A program made the translations under genes and the position numbers. From positions 124,001-188,000 of the forward strand of contig CAMBZZ010000003.1 in NCBI GenBank assembly GCA_945872615.1: a stretch of DNA of 64,000 nucleotides. Direction: 5' to 3'. This DNA comes from an uncultured Clostridia bacterium. GTDB taxonomy: Bacteria > Bacillota > Clostridia > Christensenellales > UBA3700. How positions within the stretch are numbered: position 1 is the first letter of the stretch; each line of letters begins with the position of its first letter. The notes below the pieces were generated by a model that was given only the letters and a program-made list of their open reading frames with translations, was not told where the DNA came from and made no database searches. This document shows, piece by piece, positions 7,874 to 16,322 of the stretch.

Positions 7874-8323
7874 TTAGATTAGAGATAAAATTAAATTAGC
7901 AGTGCTGTCATTTTCAAGTGTTTCGTTCCCCAAACCGCATAAAAGATTTTTGTAAATAGGAACAATTTGTGTTGTTGATAAAAGGTTATTCTTTTTAATA
8001 TAATCGTGAAAATAATTAAATACTTTTTTACCCCTTGTTGCGTGGGAACAACAAATAATTATATTGCAAGATAAAACGTCAGAATTTGTCAGTGCTTCAT
8101 TGACGGAATAAACAGTATCGCCATAAGATATGATGGCAATTCGTTTACTGTTAAATGAAACTATAATAGCACCCCCAGACCGAGTATTCCAAAAGTTTGT
8201 GCTACTTCCAAAAAGATATTTTTCAATCGTTGCGCCTTTGGAGAGTACTTTCTTTATAAACATATTGACCGAAAGTGTTTTTCCGCTATTCGGCGAGCCT
8301 GCCACTATAATAAATTTTTCCAA
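7874..8323 (-). CDS. Small P-loop NTPase-like protein, function unknown
   Basis: 149 aa. A clear Walker A motif, GSPNSGKT, lies at residues 9-16. A later strand, VLSCNIIICCSHATRGKK, may play the role of Walker B, but no acidic residue follows it directly. At 149 aa it is barely one P-loop domain. The start is TTG at 8323, chosen for the AGAGGT sequence 9 nt upstream. I do not recognise the family. It is AT-rich like the rest of the 7.8-14.7 kb accessory region and followed on the same strand by nothing obviously related. Confidence 0.6.
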   Translation of the reverse strand: MEKFIIVAGSPNSGKTLSVNMFIKKVLSKGATIEKYLFGSSTNFWNTRSGGAIIVSFNSKRIAIISYGDTVYSVNEALTNSDVLSCNIIICCSHATRGKKVFNYFHDYIKKNNLLSTTQIVPIYKNLLCGLGNETLENDSTANLILSLI

Positions 8324-8418
8324 ATTAAATTTACCTCTATTGTTTTCAATTCATATACGGAATTAAATCATATCTACCAAAAAATGACAAGAGAAAAAGT
8401 TCCTTATTTGACTTTATA

Positions 8419-9555
8419 TTATTCCGTTGGCATATCGTAAACTTTGTAGTTTACCGTAGTGTTTTCAAAATCTTGCAATGCAGTTTCTATATTACCCTTG
8501 TAGTTTGTATAAACATTTAAGTTAATCGAAGAATAATACCTACCTATAAAAGACGAATCATTTTTTATACCAACAAACCAAGTATCATTCCATTGTTTAT
8601 TAGATAAAATTAAGTTTATTGTCGGTATATTTGCATCATTAGCACGTTGATACATAAATAGCCAACCACTGTTTTCAATGTTGCTTATATTTACAGTCAA
8701 CGGACTTTTATAGTTGATGAGCGCATTTGTCAAGAAGTAACTGCCCGCTCTTGTAAGCGATGAAAAATCCAAATCAATAAACTCTATGTTTTCACTGTCC
8801 GCCAAGAAATTTGAGCCTACTTGTTGTAATTTTTTCGTATTACCATTGCTAACAACCGTTTTGAGTGTCGGTATTCCCGAAAAGAAATTTGACGGTAATT
8901 CTTCTATAAATGTACATTCTGTCAAATCGACTTTTATCAAATTTTTAAGAGCCGCATTATTGTCTGCAATGATAGTGTTAAAGTTATTTAAGATACCTTT
9001 GCCGTTTTCACCCAATCTATTGTTAACAAAACTATACGTGTTAAATAATTTAATTTCCGTTATTTCAGATAAACGAAAAGTAACGGGTTCACCGTCATAA
9101 TTATTTGCCGTAAATGCACTATTACCTATATTATAACCCAATACAGCAAACGGAATTATTTGTCCGTTTGTATTTGCATTTGTGGTAGTGATTTGCATAT
9201 ATTGCTCATATTTAGGTTTAACTTGATATTCAACAGTTAATATTCCAGCCTCATAACCTATTTGCCCCTTTTTATAATCATCGGGAAAATAAGACTCTTT
9301 TTGCTCATTCTCAATATACTTATCGGGAATGTTTTCCTTATATTTAGCATAATTATATGTTTCGCCCTCTTTTTTAGTATCGGTTAAAGTATCTATTATA
9401 GTATCACGATAGACATATCGAACATTAACGGTAAAAGTTTTTGCCGTAGGCTCGTCGGGAATAGTTGGTGTGCCGCTATTTGTCGTATTATTGCAACCGA
9501 CTAACAATAAGACACACGCAATCAGCGATAAAAATGTTACCACAAGTTTTTTCAT
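8419..9555 (-). CDS. Putative surface lipoprotein with leucine-rich-repeat-like body
   Basis: 378 aa. It begins MKKLVVTFLSLIACVLLLVGC, a lipoprotein signal peptide with lipobox LVGC and a Thr/Asn/Pro-rich linker after the cysteine. The remainder has loose leucine-rich features of BspA type (IKVDLTECTFIEELPSNFF, IEFIDLDFSSLTRAG), suggesting an extracellular binding protein attached to the membrane. The ATG at 9555 is chosen because GGAGG lies 7 nt upstream; a longer frame upstream lacks such a site. Function unknown. Confidence 0.75.
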   Translation of the reverse strand: MKKLVVTFLSLIACVLLLVGCNNTTNSGTPTIPDEPTAKTFTVNVRYVYRDTIIDTLTDTKKEGETYNYAKYKENIPDKYIENEQKESYFPDDYKKGQIGYEAGILTVEYQVKPKYEQYMQITTTNANTNGQIIPFAVLGYNIGNSAFTANNYDGEPVTFRLSEITEIKLFNTYSFVNNRLGENGKGILNNFNTIIADNNAALKNLIKVDLTECTFIEELPSNFFSGIPTLKTVVSNGNTKKLQQVGSNFLADSENIEFIDLDFSSLTRAGSYFLTNALINYKSPLTVNISNIENSGWLFMYQRANDANIPTINLILSNKQWNDTWFVGIKNDSSFIGRYYSSINLNVYTNYKGNIETALQDFENTTVNYKVYDMPTE

Positions 9556-10364
9556 AAGGAAACCTCCGTAAAATAAAAAGTGCGCCAGCCGAAGCCAACG
9601 CACGAAAAACGCAAACTCCAACTGTCGCGAAACAAGTTAATATGCGATACGGGTTTACTGTACCTACATAAATGGAATTTGCATTTTTACCAAATTCAAT
9701 AAATAGGCACAGCAAAAGGATATACCTTTACTTATAAAATTAAAAAGCCCGTACTCCTTTAATGGGGTATATAACTTGTTTCGCATTAATAGTATAGAAT
9801 ATTTGTAAATAGAAATCAATACTTTTACAACTTTATTTTTGATTTTTGGCACTGTGGCGGGTGCTTGACATATACAAGCGCGTCGCTTCGCTCCGCGGTC
9901 AAGCACCCGTAAATAGACTAAGGCTCGGACAAAAAGGTAAACTCAAAGCCGAACGGAACGGGGCGTTCTCGCTACACTGCTTGTGAATCGCCCCTTATTA
10001 CCGCTAATGGCAGTCTTGAGTTTGGTAGCATTTTACGCATCATAGCCCCTATTTAGTCCACCTTTACTCCCTATTTACCCATTCATTACCCCCACTTTAA
10101 CCCCTTTTCTTTTTGAGATAAGCTGTCATATGATTTGATTATTTCTACAATCGACGTCTCTCTTTTATAAGTAACTTGAGCTTTTACACAAAAAACCTAA
10201 CCCTCCCCATATCAATGGTTCAAGTTAGGTTTATAGTGGTGGAGCGTATTTACACAAAGTCGAATATTAAAAGTCACCATTTTTACATATTTTAGATAGT
10301 TAAAATAATATTTAAGTAGAAAATCATTAAAACTTATGATGGCAGTAAAAGTAATATTTTCGGT
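9556..10364. other. Large intergenic region with inverted repeats
   Basis: No credible gene in about 800 bp. Two structured blocks are visible. GGGTGCTTGAC (9859-9869) pairs with GTCAAGCACCC (9898-9908). A nested pair follows at 9939-10023: outer AAACTCAA/TTGAGTTT and inner GGGGCG/CGCCCC (9960-9965 with 9989-9994). AAACCTAAC (10193-10201) pairs with GTTAGGTTT (10224-10232) and is followed by TGGTGGAG (10237-10244). Confidence 0.5.
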
Positions 10365-10393
10365 TTGATTTTAGAAAGTTAATATGTTACTAT
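10365..10393 (+). promoter_or_regulatory. Probable promoter of the 10417 gene
   Basis: TTGATT (10365-10370), 17-nt spacer, TACTAT (10388-10393). The -10 is a weak match. Confidence 0.5.
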
Positions 10394-10416
10394 GATTATA
10401 TAGGGGGAGGAGTTTT

Positions 10417-11928
10417 ATGAACACTAGTAAAAAAGTTGCTATAACGGTCGGAGGGTTAAATTTAGTTTCAATATTGTTTTTTTCGATCGTTGAATTTGTA
10501 AATTCAGAAAATGCAATAATATCAACAGTTTTAGCAATGTTGGCATTTACGGTTCTTTGTTTTGATATAATTTACGCTGCTTGTTCGAGGCGTTTGGCTT
10601 TGACTCGAATTATTGTGTCGGTTACAGCAATAATTTTAAATTTTGCTTTCGGGATACTTGTAGGAACTTCTGTTTTTAATGACTCATTTAATATAGTTGG
10701 TTTGTTAATATTGATCTGTGCTTATCTAATAAATGCGATAATTGCAGTTTACTCGACTTTTTCTAAAAAAGATAAAAAGTTGTCAGAACGAACAGAAAAG
10801 ATTTTGAAAGTTACAACCGTCGCCATAGGTACGTGTGGAATTATAGCTATATTTATAGTCGGCATAATATTTGTTAGCGCTTCGACTATCGCAAACACAA
10901 ATGCGGTAAATTTTAATAACGTAATGATATCGTTAAGTGTTACGTTTATCGCTTTTGTAATATATGGATTGCGTGATTTAAAAAGAAAAAAGAGCGTTTT
11001 GCTTGTGGCTTTTGTGGTTGGTGCGATTTGTATGGTTCCGTATGGCATTATAGAAGGAGTAGCATACAGAGACGTGAATCAAGCGGAACGATCTTTTATA
11101 CAGGCATTCGGCGATCCTGAAATTTCGGAGAGATTACGTTCTCCTTATAATTATGCGTTGGAATTTATCGGAATACAAACAAAAAATTATACTGTAGAAC
11201 GGGATAAGTTATACTATGAAGGCGATGGAATTAAAGAAAATATTTCCTTGCGCTATGATGTCTATTATCCTATGGGAGAGAGTAAGGGAGTGCTTATCAA
11301 TCTGCACGGTAGCGGCGGAGATAAGGATACGGGTAATTATGCGCACAGAAATAAATACTTTGCTTCTGTAGGTTTTACGGTATTTGATATTCAATACGGA
11401 GATTGGAACGAGTCAGATACAGGGGATATACCGGTTTATGACACTACCTTAGAATGGGCAGTATCGCATTTATATCACTTGGATGAATTTATAAAATTTG
11501 CAAGCGTAAACGAGAAATCAGCCGATTGGTCTAATATGTTCCTGACTGGTGTCTCTATGGGGGGGACTCAAATAAGCAGGTATGCGCTTTCATATGATAA
11601 TTCTATTGACGTTACAGGCGCTGTGTTGCGTGGAATAATTCCGATATATCCAGGATATTCCTCTGATGACGAAGGGATTTTAAATTGTCTTTCTTACGTT
11701 ACGGAGAACAGCGCTCCGTGCCTGATATTTATGGGGGATAAAGATATGGTTGTTGATCCTGAAGGTGCGAGGAGATATAAAGACGCCTATTCAGATGCGG
11801 GAAATAATTTATGTGCGTCGATTTATATATCGTATGCAGGGCACGGGTGCGATTATTTCATGGCTGGCAGAAGTAATCAGATGATTACGTACTATATGCA
11901 GAAATTTATGGAAACTTTCAGGAAATAG
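10417..11928 (+). CDS. Membrane-anchored alpha/beta hydrolase
   Basis: 503 aa. The N-terminal 220 residues hold about six or seven hydrophobic helices; the C-terminal 280 form an alpha/beta hydrolase domain. The latter shows an oxyanion HGSGG at residue 297, nucleophile GVSMGG with Ser about 380, an acidic residue in GDKDMVVDP (about 441) and His about 476 in AGHGCDY. All elements of the catalytic triad are present. The hydrolase domain probably faces one side of the membrane while the helices anchor it; substrate unknown. GAGGAG precedes the ATG. The gene is AT-rich and part of the accessory region beside ssrA. Confidence 0.75.
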   Translation: MNTSKKVAITVGGLNLVSILFFSIVEFVNSENAIISTVLAMLAFTVLCFDIIYAACSRRLALTRIIVSVTAIILNFAFGILVGTSVFNDSFNIVGLLILICAYLINAIIAVYSTFSKKDKKLSERTEKILKVTTVAIGTCGIIAIFIVGIIFVSASTIANTNAVNFNNVMISLSVTFIAFVIYGLRDLKRKKSVLLVAFVVGAICMVPYGIIEGVAYRDVNQAERSFIQAFGDPEISERLRSPYNYALEFIGIQTKNYTVERDKLYYEGDGIKENISLRYDVYYPMGESKGVLINLHGSGGDKDTGNYAHRNKYFASVGFTVFDIQYGDWNESDTGDIPVYDTTLEWAVSHLYHLDEFIKFASVNEKSADWSNMFLTGVSMGGTQISRYALSYDNSIDVTGAVLRGIIPIYPGYSSDDEGILNCLSYVTENSAPCLIFMGDKDMVVDPEGARRYKDAYSDAGNNLCASIYISYAGHGCDYFMAGRSNQMITYYMQKFMETFRK

Positions 11929-12024
11929 GTAAATTGAAAACAAGTGATTATCCATGAGTTTTTCTTAAAATGCATATTGTGGTATAGAGTGTGATTGAAA
12001 TTGTATTTTTGGGGGAATAGAATT

Positions 12025-13074
12025 ATGGAACAAAACAATTCACAGCAAAATAAAAATTCCAACAAAACAGGCAAAAGAGTAGAGATATTTTTTATCGTTT
12101 CAATGTTAATTTATTTGACAGTATCAATTCCTCTACTTTGTATGGTTAACGCGTTTACTGTTCATTGGTTTATATTCGGACTTGCTTTTATTTTGATTCC
12201 TTTTGGCGTACTCAACTTTTTTGCTTGGGGAGCGTCCAAAACACAGCTAACTTCAGATCAAATGACATTAGCTACTAAAAGAATATGCATATTAACAGGC
12301 TATTTGTGGCTTTTAGACGCCTTTTATATGTGTATATTCAACAATTGGATTGTGGCAATATGGTGTGTTGGTACAACTATCGTAATTATAAATTCAATCG
12401 GTTTGATAAACAATTTTTTAGGCAAGGTCATAATATTAAAAAAATTTATACCTTTTGATTTGATAATTACTATCGGGATCGGGATCTATCTGATTTACAT
12501 AATACCCAATGCTCAATTACAGCAAATTATCACAACAGTAGTCTCTGCATTTTTTGGCGGAGCATTGACTCTTGTCGGCGTAGCATGGACGATAAGAAGA
12601 CAGGATGAAGTAAGAAAACAGGATTCTGAACAGAGAGAAAAAGAACGTAAAGAAGAAGAAAAACAGAAAGCCAAGCCAATATTTACGTTTAATATGTTAT
12701 ACGAGGCGGAATTTGCAGTTAACGGTAAAAAAGTTTTGATGGATGATATTTTAGGAGGATTTGATTGTGAACTTGTCGGAATGATTGAGAATTCCGATCA
12801 TTCTGTTTTTAGTATAGAAAGAGTTTTTCACGATGATCATTGGTTTGATTTAAATGGCAATAAAGTCGTTTTGACAGGATCTCACGTGTATTTATCAATA
12901 AAATTTAATTCGTTTAAAGAAATAATTATAGAGGTTATGGATTCTTTGAACAATAAATATTATTATCAAATATTTGTTGTTATATCACCGAAAAACAATG
13001 GAAATATCCCTTTTGTACATACAATCAGAGATATAAAGGAATTGTCTGAAGAAGAAATTCTGAATAAAAAGTGA
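12025..13074 (+). CDS. Multi-helix membrane protein with coiled coil, function unknown
   Basis: 349 aa. Residues about 25-185 contain about five hydrophobic helices. The last (FFGGALTLVGVAWTIRRQ) runs directly into a highly charged coiled coil (about 190-215, alternating Arg/Lys/Glu) and a C-terminal cytoplasmic domain of about 130 residues with no motif I recognise. The ATG at 12025 is chosen for the GGGGG sequence about 10 nt upstream rather than the earlier ATG at 11995. It lies 96 nt after the hydrolase gene and in the same direction, so the two may be co-transcribed. Confidence 0.65.
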   Translation: MEQNNSQQNKNSNKTGKRVEIFFIVSMLIYLTVSIPLLCMVNAFTVHWFIFGLAFILIPFGVLNFFAWGASKTQLTSDQMTLATKRICILTGYLWLLDAFYMCIFNNWIVAIWCVGTTIVIINSIGLINNFLGKVIILKKFIPFDLIITIGIGIYLIYIIPNAQLQQIITTVVSAFFGGALTLVGVAWTIRRQDEVRKQDSEQREKERKEEEKQKAKPIFTFNMLYEAEFAVNGKKVLMDDILGGFDCELVGMIENSDHSVFSIERVFHDDHWFDLNGNKVVLTGSHVYLSIKFNSFKEIIIEVMDSLNNKYYYQIFVVISPKNNGNIPFVHTIRDIKELSEEEILNKK

Positions 13075-13164
13075 TACTTAATGCATTTTCAATACTAGAT
13101 TTATAAGTAATAGAAAACAATTTAATTTATGCAGTGTTAAACAATTTGGTCAAAAGGAATAACT

Positions 13165-14169
13165 ATGAAAAGATTGAAGTTATCAAATAAAATTTATAAG
13201 GGTAATATAGATTGTTTTAAAAGCTTATTAAACTTATATGATTTTAATTGTAAAAATGAGGAAGTTTTATTGGATTTGACTAACATAAAGGAAGTTAATC
13301 CATTTAATATGCTGGTTCTTGCTTTGGCAATAAGGCAATGTAAAAAAAATTGGTTTAAACTAAAGTATATAACGCCTTATAATGAAAAAACAGATGGCTA
13401 CATGCAATATATGGGATTTTATGAAACCTTTGGTGCGCCTATTCGTGAAATATACAAAGGAGATAGAAGACCAGGTCGATATATTTGCATTAAAAAATTA
13501 CTTTTTGAATCGCAAGGATCTATACAAAATGATTATGATATGATAGATCGAGAAACTAAAAAACTTGCGGAAATGTTGCAATTTGATAGTGAATTGGAGG
13601 AATATATACAATATTGTTTTTTTGAAATGATTCGAAATGTTTATGAACATGCCGGAACTAATTGTGTGTATGTTTGTGCCCAGTATTGGCCATCACATCA
13701 TTTGGTAGAATTAGCTATTGCAGATGAAGGATGCGGTATCAAAAAAGCAATGGAAAAAAGATTTAAAGATATTTCAGAAATTGAATTGATGAAATACGCT
13801 ATGACACCTGGTTTAAGTGCATTGAGCAACCATGCTTATCTTGATAAAAATGATTGTTACGGAAATTCTGGATATGGATTGTATATGACAAAAGAATTAG
13901 CGTTAGCATATCAAGGAGTATTTATTTTAAGCAGTGGCAACTATGCTCTCCATTATACTATTGAGTCAAATAAAGAAAAAGTTTTATATTATAATACAAA
14001 ATTTAAAGGTACAGCTATATCTATTCGATTTAAAACAGATACAAACATAAATTTTAATGAAGTAATAAAAGAAAAAGTTGCTAAGGCTGAAGAAGAATCA
14101 AAGAAATTTAATGGAGCAATTAACAAAGCTTCAAAATCGTCAGGAGGAAAAAGAATATTTAATATATAA
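13165..14169 (+). CDS. STAS-like domain plus GHKL ATPase domain protein
   Basis: 334 aa. Residues about 1-110 resemble a STAS-like fold (EVLLDLTNIKEVNPFNMLVLALA). Residues about 135-300 form a GHKL/histidine-kinase-type ATP-binding domain with an N-box (EMIRNVYEHA, 154-163), G1 box (ADEGCGI, 186-192) and G2 box (GNSGYGLYM, 233-241). No phospho-acceptor histidine or membrane segment is seen. Such STAS/ATPase fusions are reminiscent of anti-sigma or partner-switching modules, and also occur in accessory genomic regions; the role here is not known. AGGA precedes the ATG. The gene is AT-rich. Confidence 0.75.
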   Translation: MKRLKLSNKIYKGNIDCFKSLLNLYDFNCKNEEVLLDLTNIKEVNPFNMLVLALAIRQCKKNWFKLKYITPYNEKTDGYMQYMGFYETFGAPIREIYKGDRRPGRYICIKKLLFESQGSIQNDYDMIDRETKKLAEMLQFDSELEEYIQYCFFEMIRNVYEHAGTNCVYVCAQYWPSHHLVELAIADEGCGIKKAMEKRFKDISEIELMKYAMTPGLSALSNHAYLDKNDCYGNSGYGLYMTKELALAYQGVFILSSGNYALHYTIESNKEKVLYYNTKFKGTAISIRFKTDTNINFNEVIKEKVAKAEEESKKFNGAINKASKSSGGKRIFNI

Positions 14170-14251
14170 CAAATGAAGCATTGTCACCAGGGTGTGTGTC
14201 ATAGACAAGACAAAAGGGAAAATCGTTTGGGTGAAATTCCGCTTATACTGT

Positions 14252-14283
14252 CTCGCTGCATTTCACAGCGAGGGAGGTTTTTT
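14252..14283 (+). terminator. Intrinsic terminator after the STAS/ATPase gene
   Basis: CTCGCTG (14252-14258) pairs with CAGCGAG (14266-14272), followed by GGAGG and TTTTTT. Confidence 0.7.
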
Positions 14284-14539
14284 CTTTACGTTTTTGTCGC
14301 ACTCTTATGTCTTAGTGTTTTCGCTTTTTTAAGCATCAGAAATATTTTTTGCAAAACAATGACGTTTTAAATGATTTTTTATTAGTGAAAAATAATAGGA
14401 TTTTATCAAATAAATGCTTATTCTAATATGTATAAAAAATAAGCAAAAGAGTATGTTATTTTGCTGATTTGCAATATTAGCTAAATTGTAAAATTAAAAT
14501 GATTTACACAAATTCTGACACAAATTTGCCCCAAAAACG

Positions 14540-14564
14540 AAAAAAGCACCGATTTTTACGGTGC
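14540..14564 (-). terminator. Second copy of the ssrA terminator hairpin
   Basis: GCACCG-ATTTTTA-CGGTGC, with a T-run on the minus strand. It shares a 20-nt core with the ssrA terminator at 14686-14708, about 140 bp away. The 14284-14539 interval holds nothing else that I can support. Confidence 0.65.
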
Positions 14565-14685
14565 GTGGCATGTGTTTAAGGAGACAACAAGGGCTTTGCT
14601 CACACGTTCGCAAAAGTGCTACGCACACGAACAGAACAATGCATGCGCTTATGTTGAGTTCTCGCTTATTATCCCGACAAAAAAA

Positions 14686-14714
14686 CAGCACCGATTTTTA
14701 CGGTGCTGTTTTTT
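14686..14714 (-). terminator. Terminator of ssrA
   Basis: CAGCACCG (14686-14693) pairs with CGGTGCTG (14701-14708) around ATTTTTA, with T-runs on both sides. It starts directly after the CCA end of the tmRNA. Confidence 0.9.
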
Positions 14715-15057
14715 TGGTGGAGATGGCGGGAGTTGAACCCGCGTCCAAAAGAATTCCTACTGGGCTTTCTACACGGTTAGTATGCGTTGATTGGTCTTCG
14801 ACGGCGCCAACGCTACCAAGTCGTCGTCGAACAAGCCCTAATCTCGCCTATAGGTGCGGGCGCTTCCCTTAGGCACTTTCCACTTACTGATGCCGTTCCA
14901 AAGTCGTGGAGTCTTTGGACGACAGCCGAGCGATTAAGCAGCTACGGCAATTTGTTTGTTATTATTAGCGTTTAAATTTAATTTCCGTTTTTACGAAGCC
15001 GAGCCTTCGCCGTGCTTACACAGTCCTCATTTCTCCTGTCGAATCCGTAACACCCCC
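14715..15057 (-). ncRNA. ssrA: Transfer-messenger RNA (tmRNA)
   Basis: About 343 nt. The 5' end GGGGGUGUUACGGAUUCGAC and the 3' end with T-arm GGGUUCAACUCCCGCC, CAUCUCC and ACCA are diagnostic; GGGGGUG pairs with CAUCUCC as the acceptor stem with two G-U pairs. The tag reading frame (14969 down to 14934) encodes A-NNNKQIAVAA followed by UAA, a normal degradation tag ending in AVAA. tmRNA with SmpB rescues stalled ribosomes and marks their products for proteolysis. smpB lies 2.5 kb away on the same strand. The encoded CCA end coincides with the boundary of the AT-rich accessory region, in keeping with ssrA as a known integration site. Confidence 0.97.
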
Positions 15058-15061
15058 AAAT

Positions 15062-15085
15062 AAGTCGATACGTGTCGACTTTTTT
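15062..15085 (+). terminator. Near-palindromic hairpin of the TCGATACGTATCGA family
   Basis: AAGTCGATACGTGTCGACTT followed by a T-run on the plus strand, just upstream of the tmRNA 5' end. Related sequences lie at 20375, 30612, 34060, 39447 and 61214. Confidence 0.6.
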
Positions 15086-15276
15086 TGATTTTTTTGTTAG
15101 CAACGCTAATTGTTTTTGGCAATTAGATTATAAGCAAATTTTTCTCAATCTAATTACTCTGCACCTATATTTTACATATCTTTATATTAATTTTCAAGCC
15201 GTTTCGCCACACAAATTCTTCCAATATTGTCTGCGCCTCTACACTCACGTTGACGATTAGGGAGCTTACTACTTAA

Positions 15277-15402
15277 TTTTGACGGTGGAGATGCGAGCGA
15301 GACAAGGAGAACGCGGATTTTGTGCAGGGAGCATACTCCTTGTATGTGACCAAACAAAAATGCTAGTTCGACACAGTATCGCGACGCATATCCGCCGTCA
15401 AA
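15277..15402. repeat. E-type inverted-end repeat, copy E1 (overlaps metA 3' end)
   Basis: Starts TTTTGACGGTGGAGATGCGA and ends with the near-inverse GCATATCCGCCGTCAAA; about 126 bp. The centre has GCATAC...GTATGT. The last 12 codons and the stop of metA lie inside it. The 15086-15276 interval before it holds no recognisable gene. Confidence 0.85.
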
Positions 15403-16298
15403 TCGTATGGCGTAACCTGATATACGTAATAATTAAGCCAATTATAGAACAACAGGTTGGCGGTGGACTTCCATTTCATGTCGATTTTGTTGATGTCTCT
15501 GCCGACGAAATAGTTGAAAGGTTGTTCTATATCCAAGCCCTTTTCTTTATCTCTGAGGTACTCGTTGCGCAAGGTTTCTCTATCGTACTCGCTGTGCCCC
15601 ATAAAGAAAAACTTACGATTGTCCTTAGACTTGATGATGCTGTAGCCACAGTCGTCGCCGTAAGCGAGCGGCACTAAATCCGGATTGGCGGCAATGGCGT
15701 GGTCGTCCACAGCGGTATGTCTTGACATAGGGATATAGATGGTGTCGTCCATGCCCTTTAGCAGCAGTTCCTTGGTATCGCAACTGACGTTACTGCACAC
15801 CCCGAATAGCTTTTTGTCGAGGTTGTGCTTGTTGATGCCGTAGTGGTAGTACAAGCCCGCTTGCGCGCCCCAGCAAATATAAATGGTCGAGGTAACGTTG
15901 GTCTCGCAAAAGTCCATTATCCTCGTCAACTCATTCCAATACGCCACCTCTTCAAAAGCCATTTGTTCCACGGGCGCGCCGGTGATAATCATACCGTCGA
16001 ACTTGGTATCCTTGATTTGGTCAAAAGTCTTGTAGAACTTTTCCATATGTTCGAGAGGTGTATGGCGCGAAGTATAGCTGTCCATAGCCACCAAAGTGAC
16101 CTCTATCTGCAAAGGAGAATTGCCTAGCAATCGCATAAGTTGCGTTTCGGTATCGATTTTGGTCGGCATCAAGTTGACGATGGCAATTCGGATAGGTCTA
16201 ATATCCTGTTTGATTGCCCTCGCTTGAGGCATAACGAAAATCCTTTCCTTAGTCAATATTTGAAACGCAGGCAGTGATTTTGGTATAACTATCGGCAT
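15363..16298 (-). CDS. metA: Homoserine O-acetyltransferase (MetA family)
   Basis: 311 aa. Activates homoserine for methionine synthesis. The nucleophile is C142 in YICWGAQAGLYYHYG. Residue 111 is Glu in ITGAPVE111; in this family Glu there goes with acetyl-CoA and Gly with succinyl-CoA, so acetyl transfer is predicted, matching the O-acetylhomoserine enzyme encoded just upstream. AGGAG precedes ATG. The C-terminal 12 residues (DLTADMRRDTVSN region) are encoded by the end of repeat E1, so the protein tail was altered by the element. It follows metY by 24 nt in the same operon. Confidence 0.95.
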   Translation of the reverse strand: MPIVIPKSLPAFQILTKERIFVMPQARAIKQDIRPIRIAIVNLMPTKIDTETQLMRLLGNSPLQIEVTLVAMDSYTSRHTPLEHMEKFYKTFDQIKDTKFDGMIITGAPVEQMAFEEVAYWNELTRIMDFCETNVTSTIYICWGAQAGLYYHYGINKHNLDKKLFGVCSNVSCDTKELLLKGMDDTIYIPMSRHTAVDDHAIAANPDLVPLAYGDDCGYSIIKSKDNRKFFFMGHSEYDRETLRNEYLRDKEKGLDIEQPFNYFVGRDINKIDMKWKSTANLLFYNWLNYYVYQVTPYDLTADMRRDTVSN

Positions 16299-16322
16299 AT
16301 TTTTCTCCTTTGTAGTTGTATT

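Noticed and set aside
9664..9906. 80-codon minus-strand frame near 9.8 kb
   Set aside because: No ribosome site; it overlaps an inverted repeat and shows no recognisable domain.
14561..14872. Open frame of about 100 codons on the plus strand
   Set aside because: It reads antisense through the tmRNA and its terminator.
15277..15402. E element as a transposase-bearing insertion sequence
   Set aside because: At about 125 bp it cannot encode a transposase, and no copy carries one.
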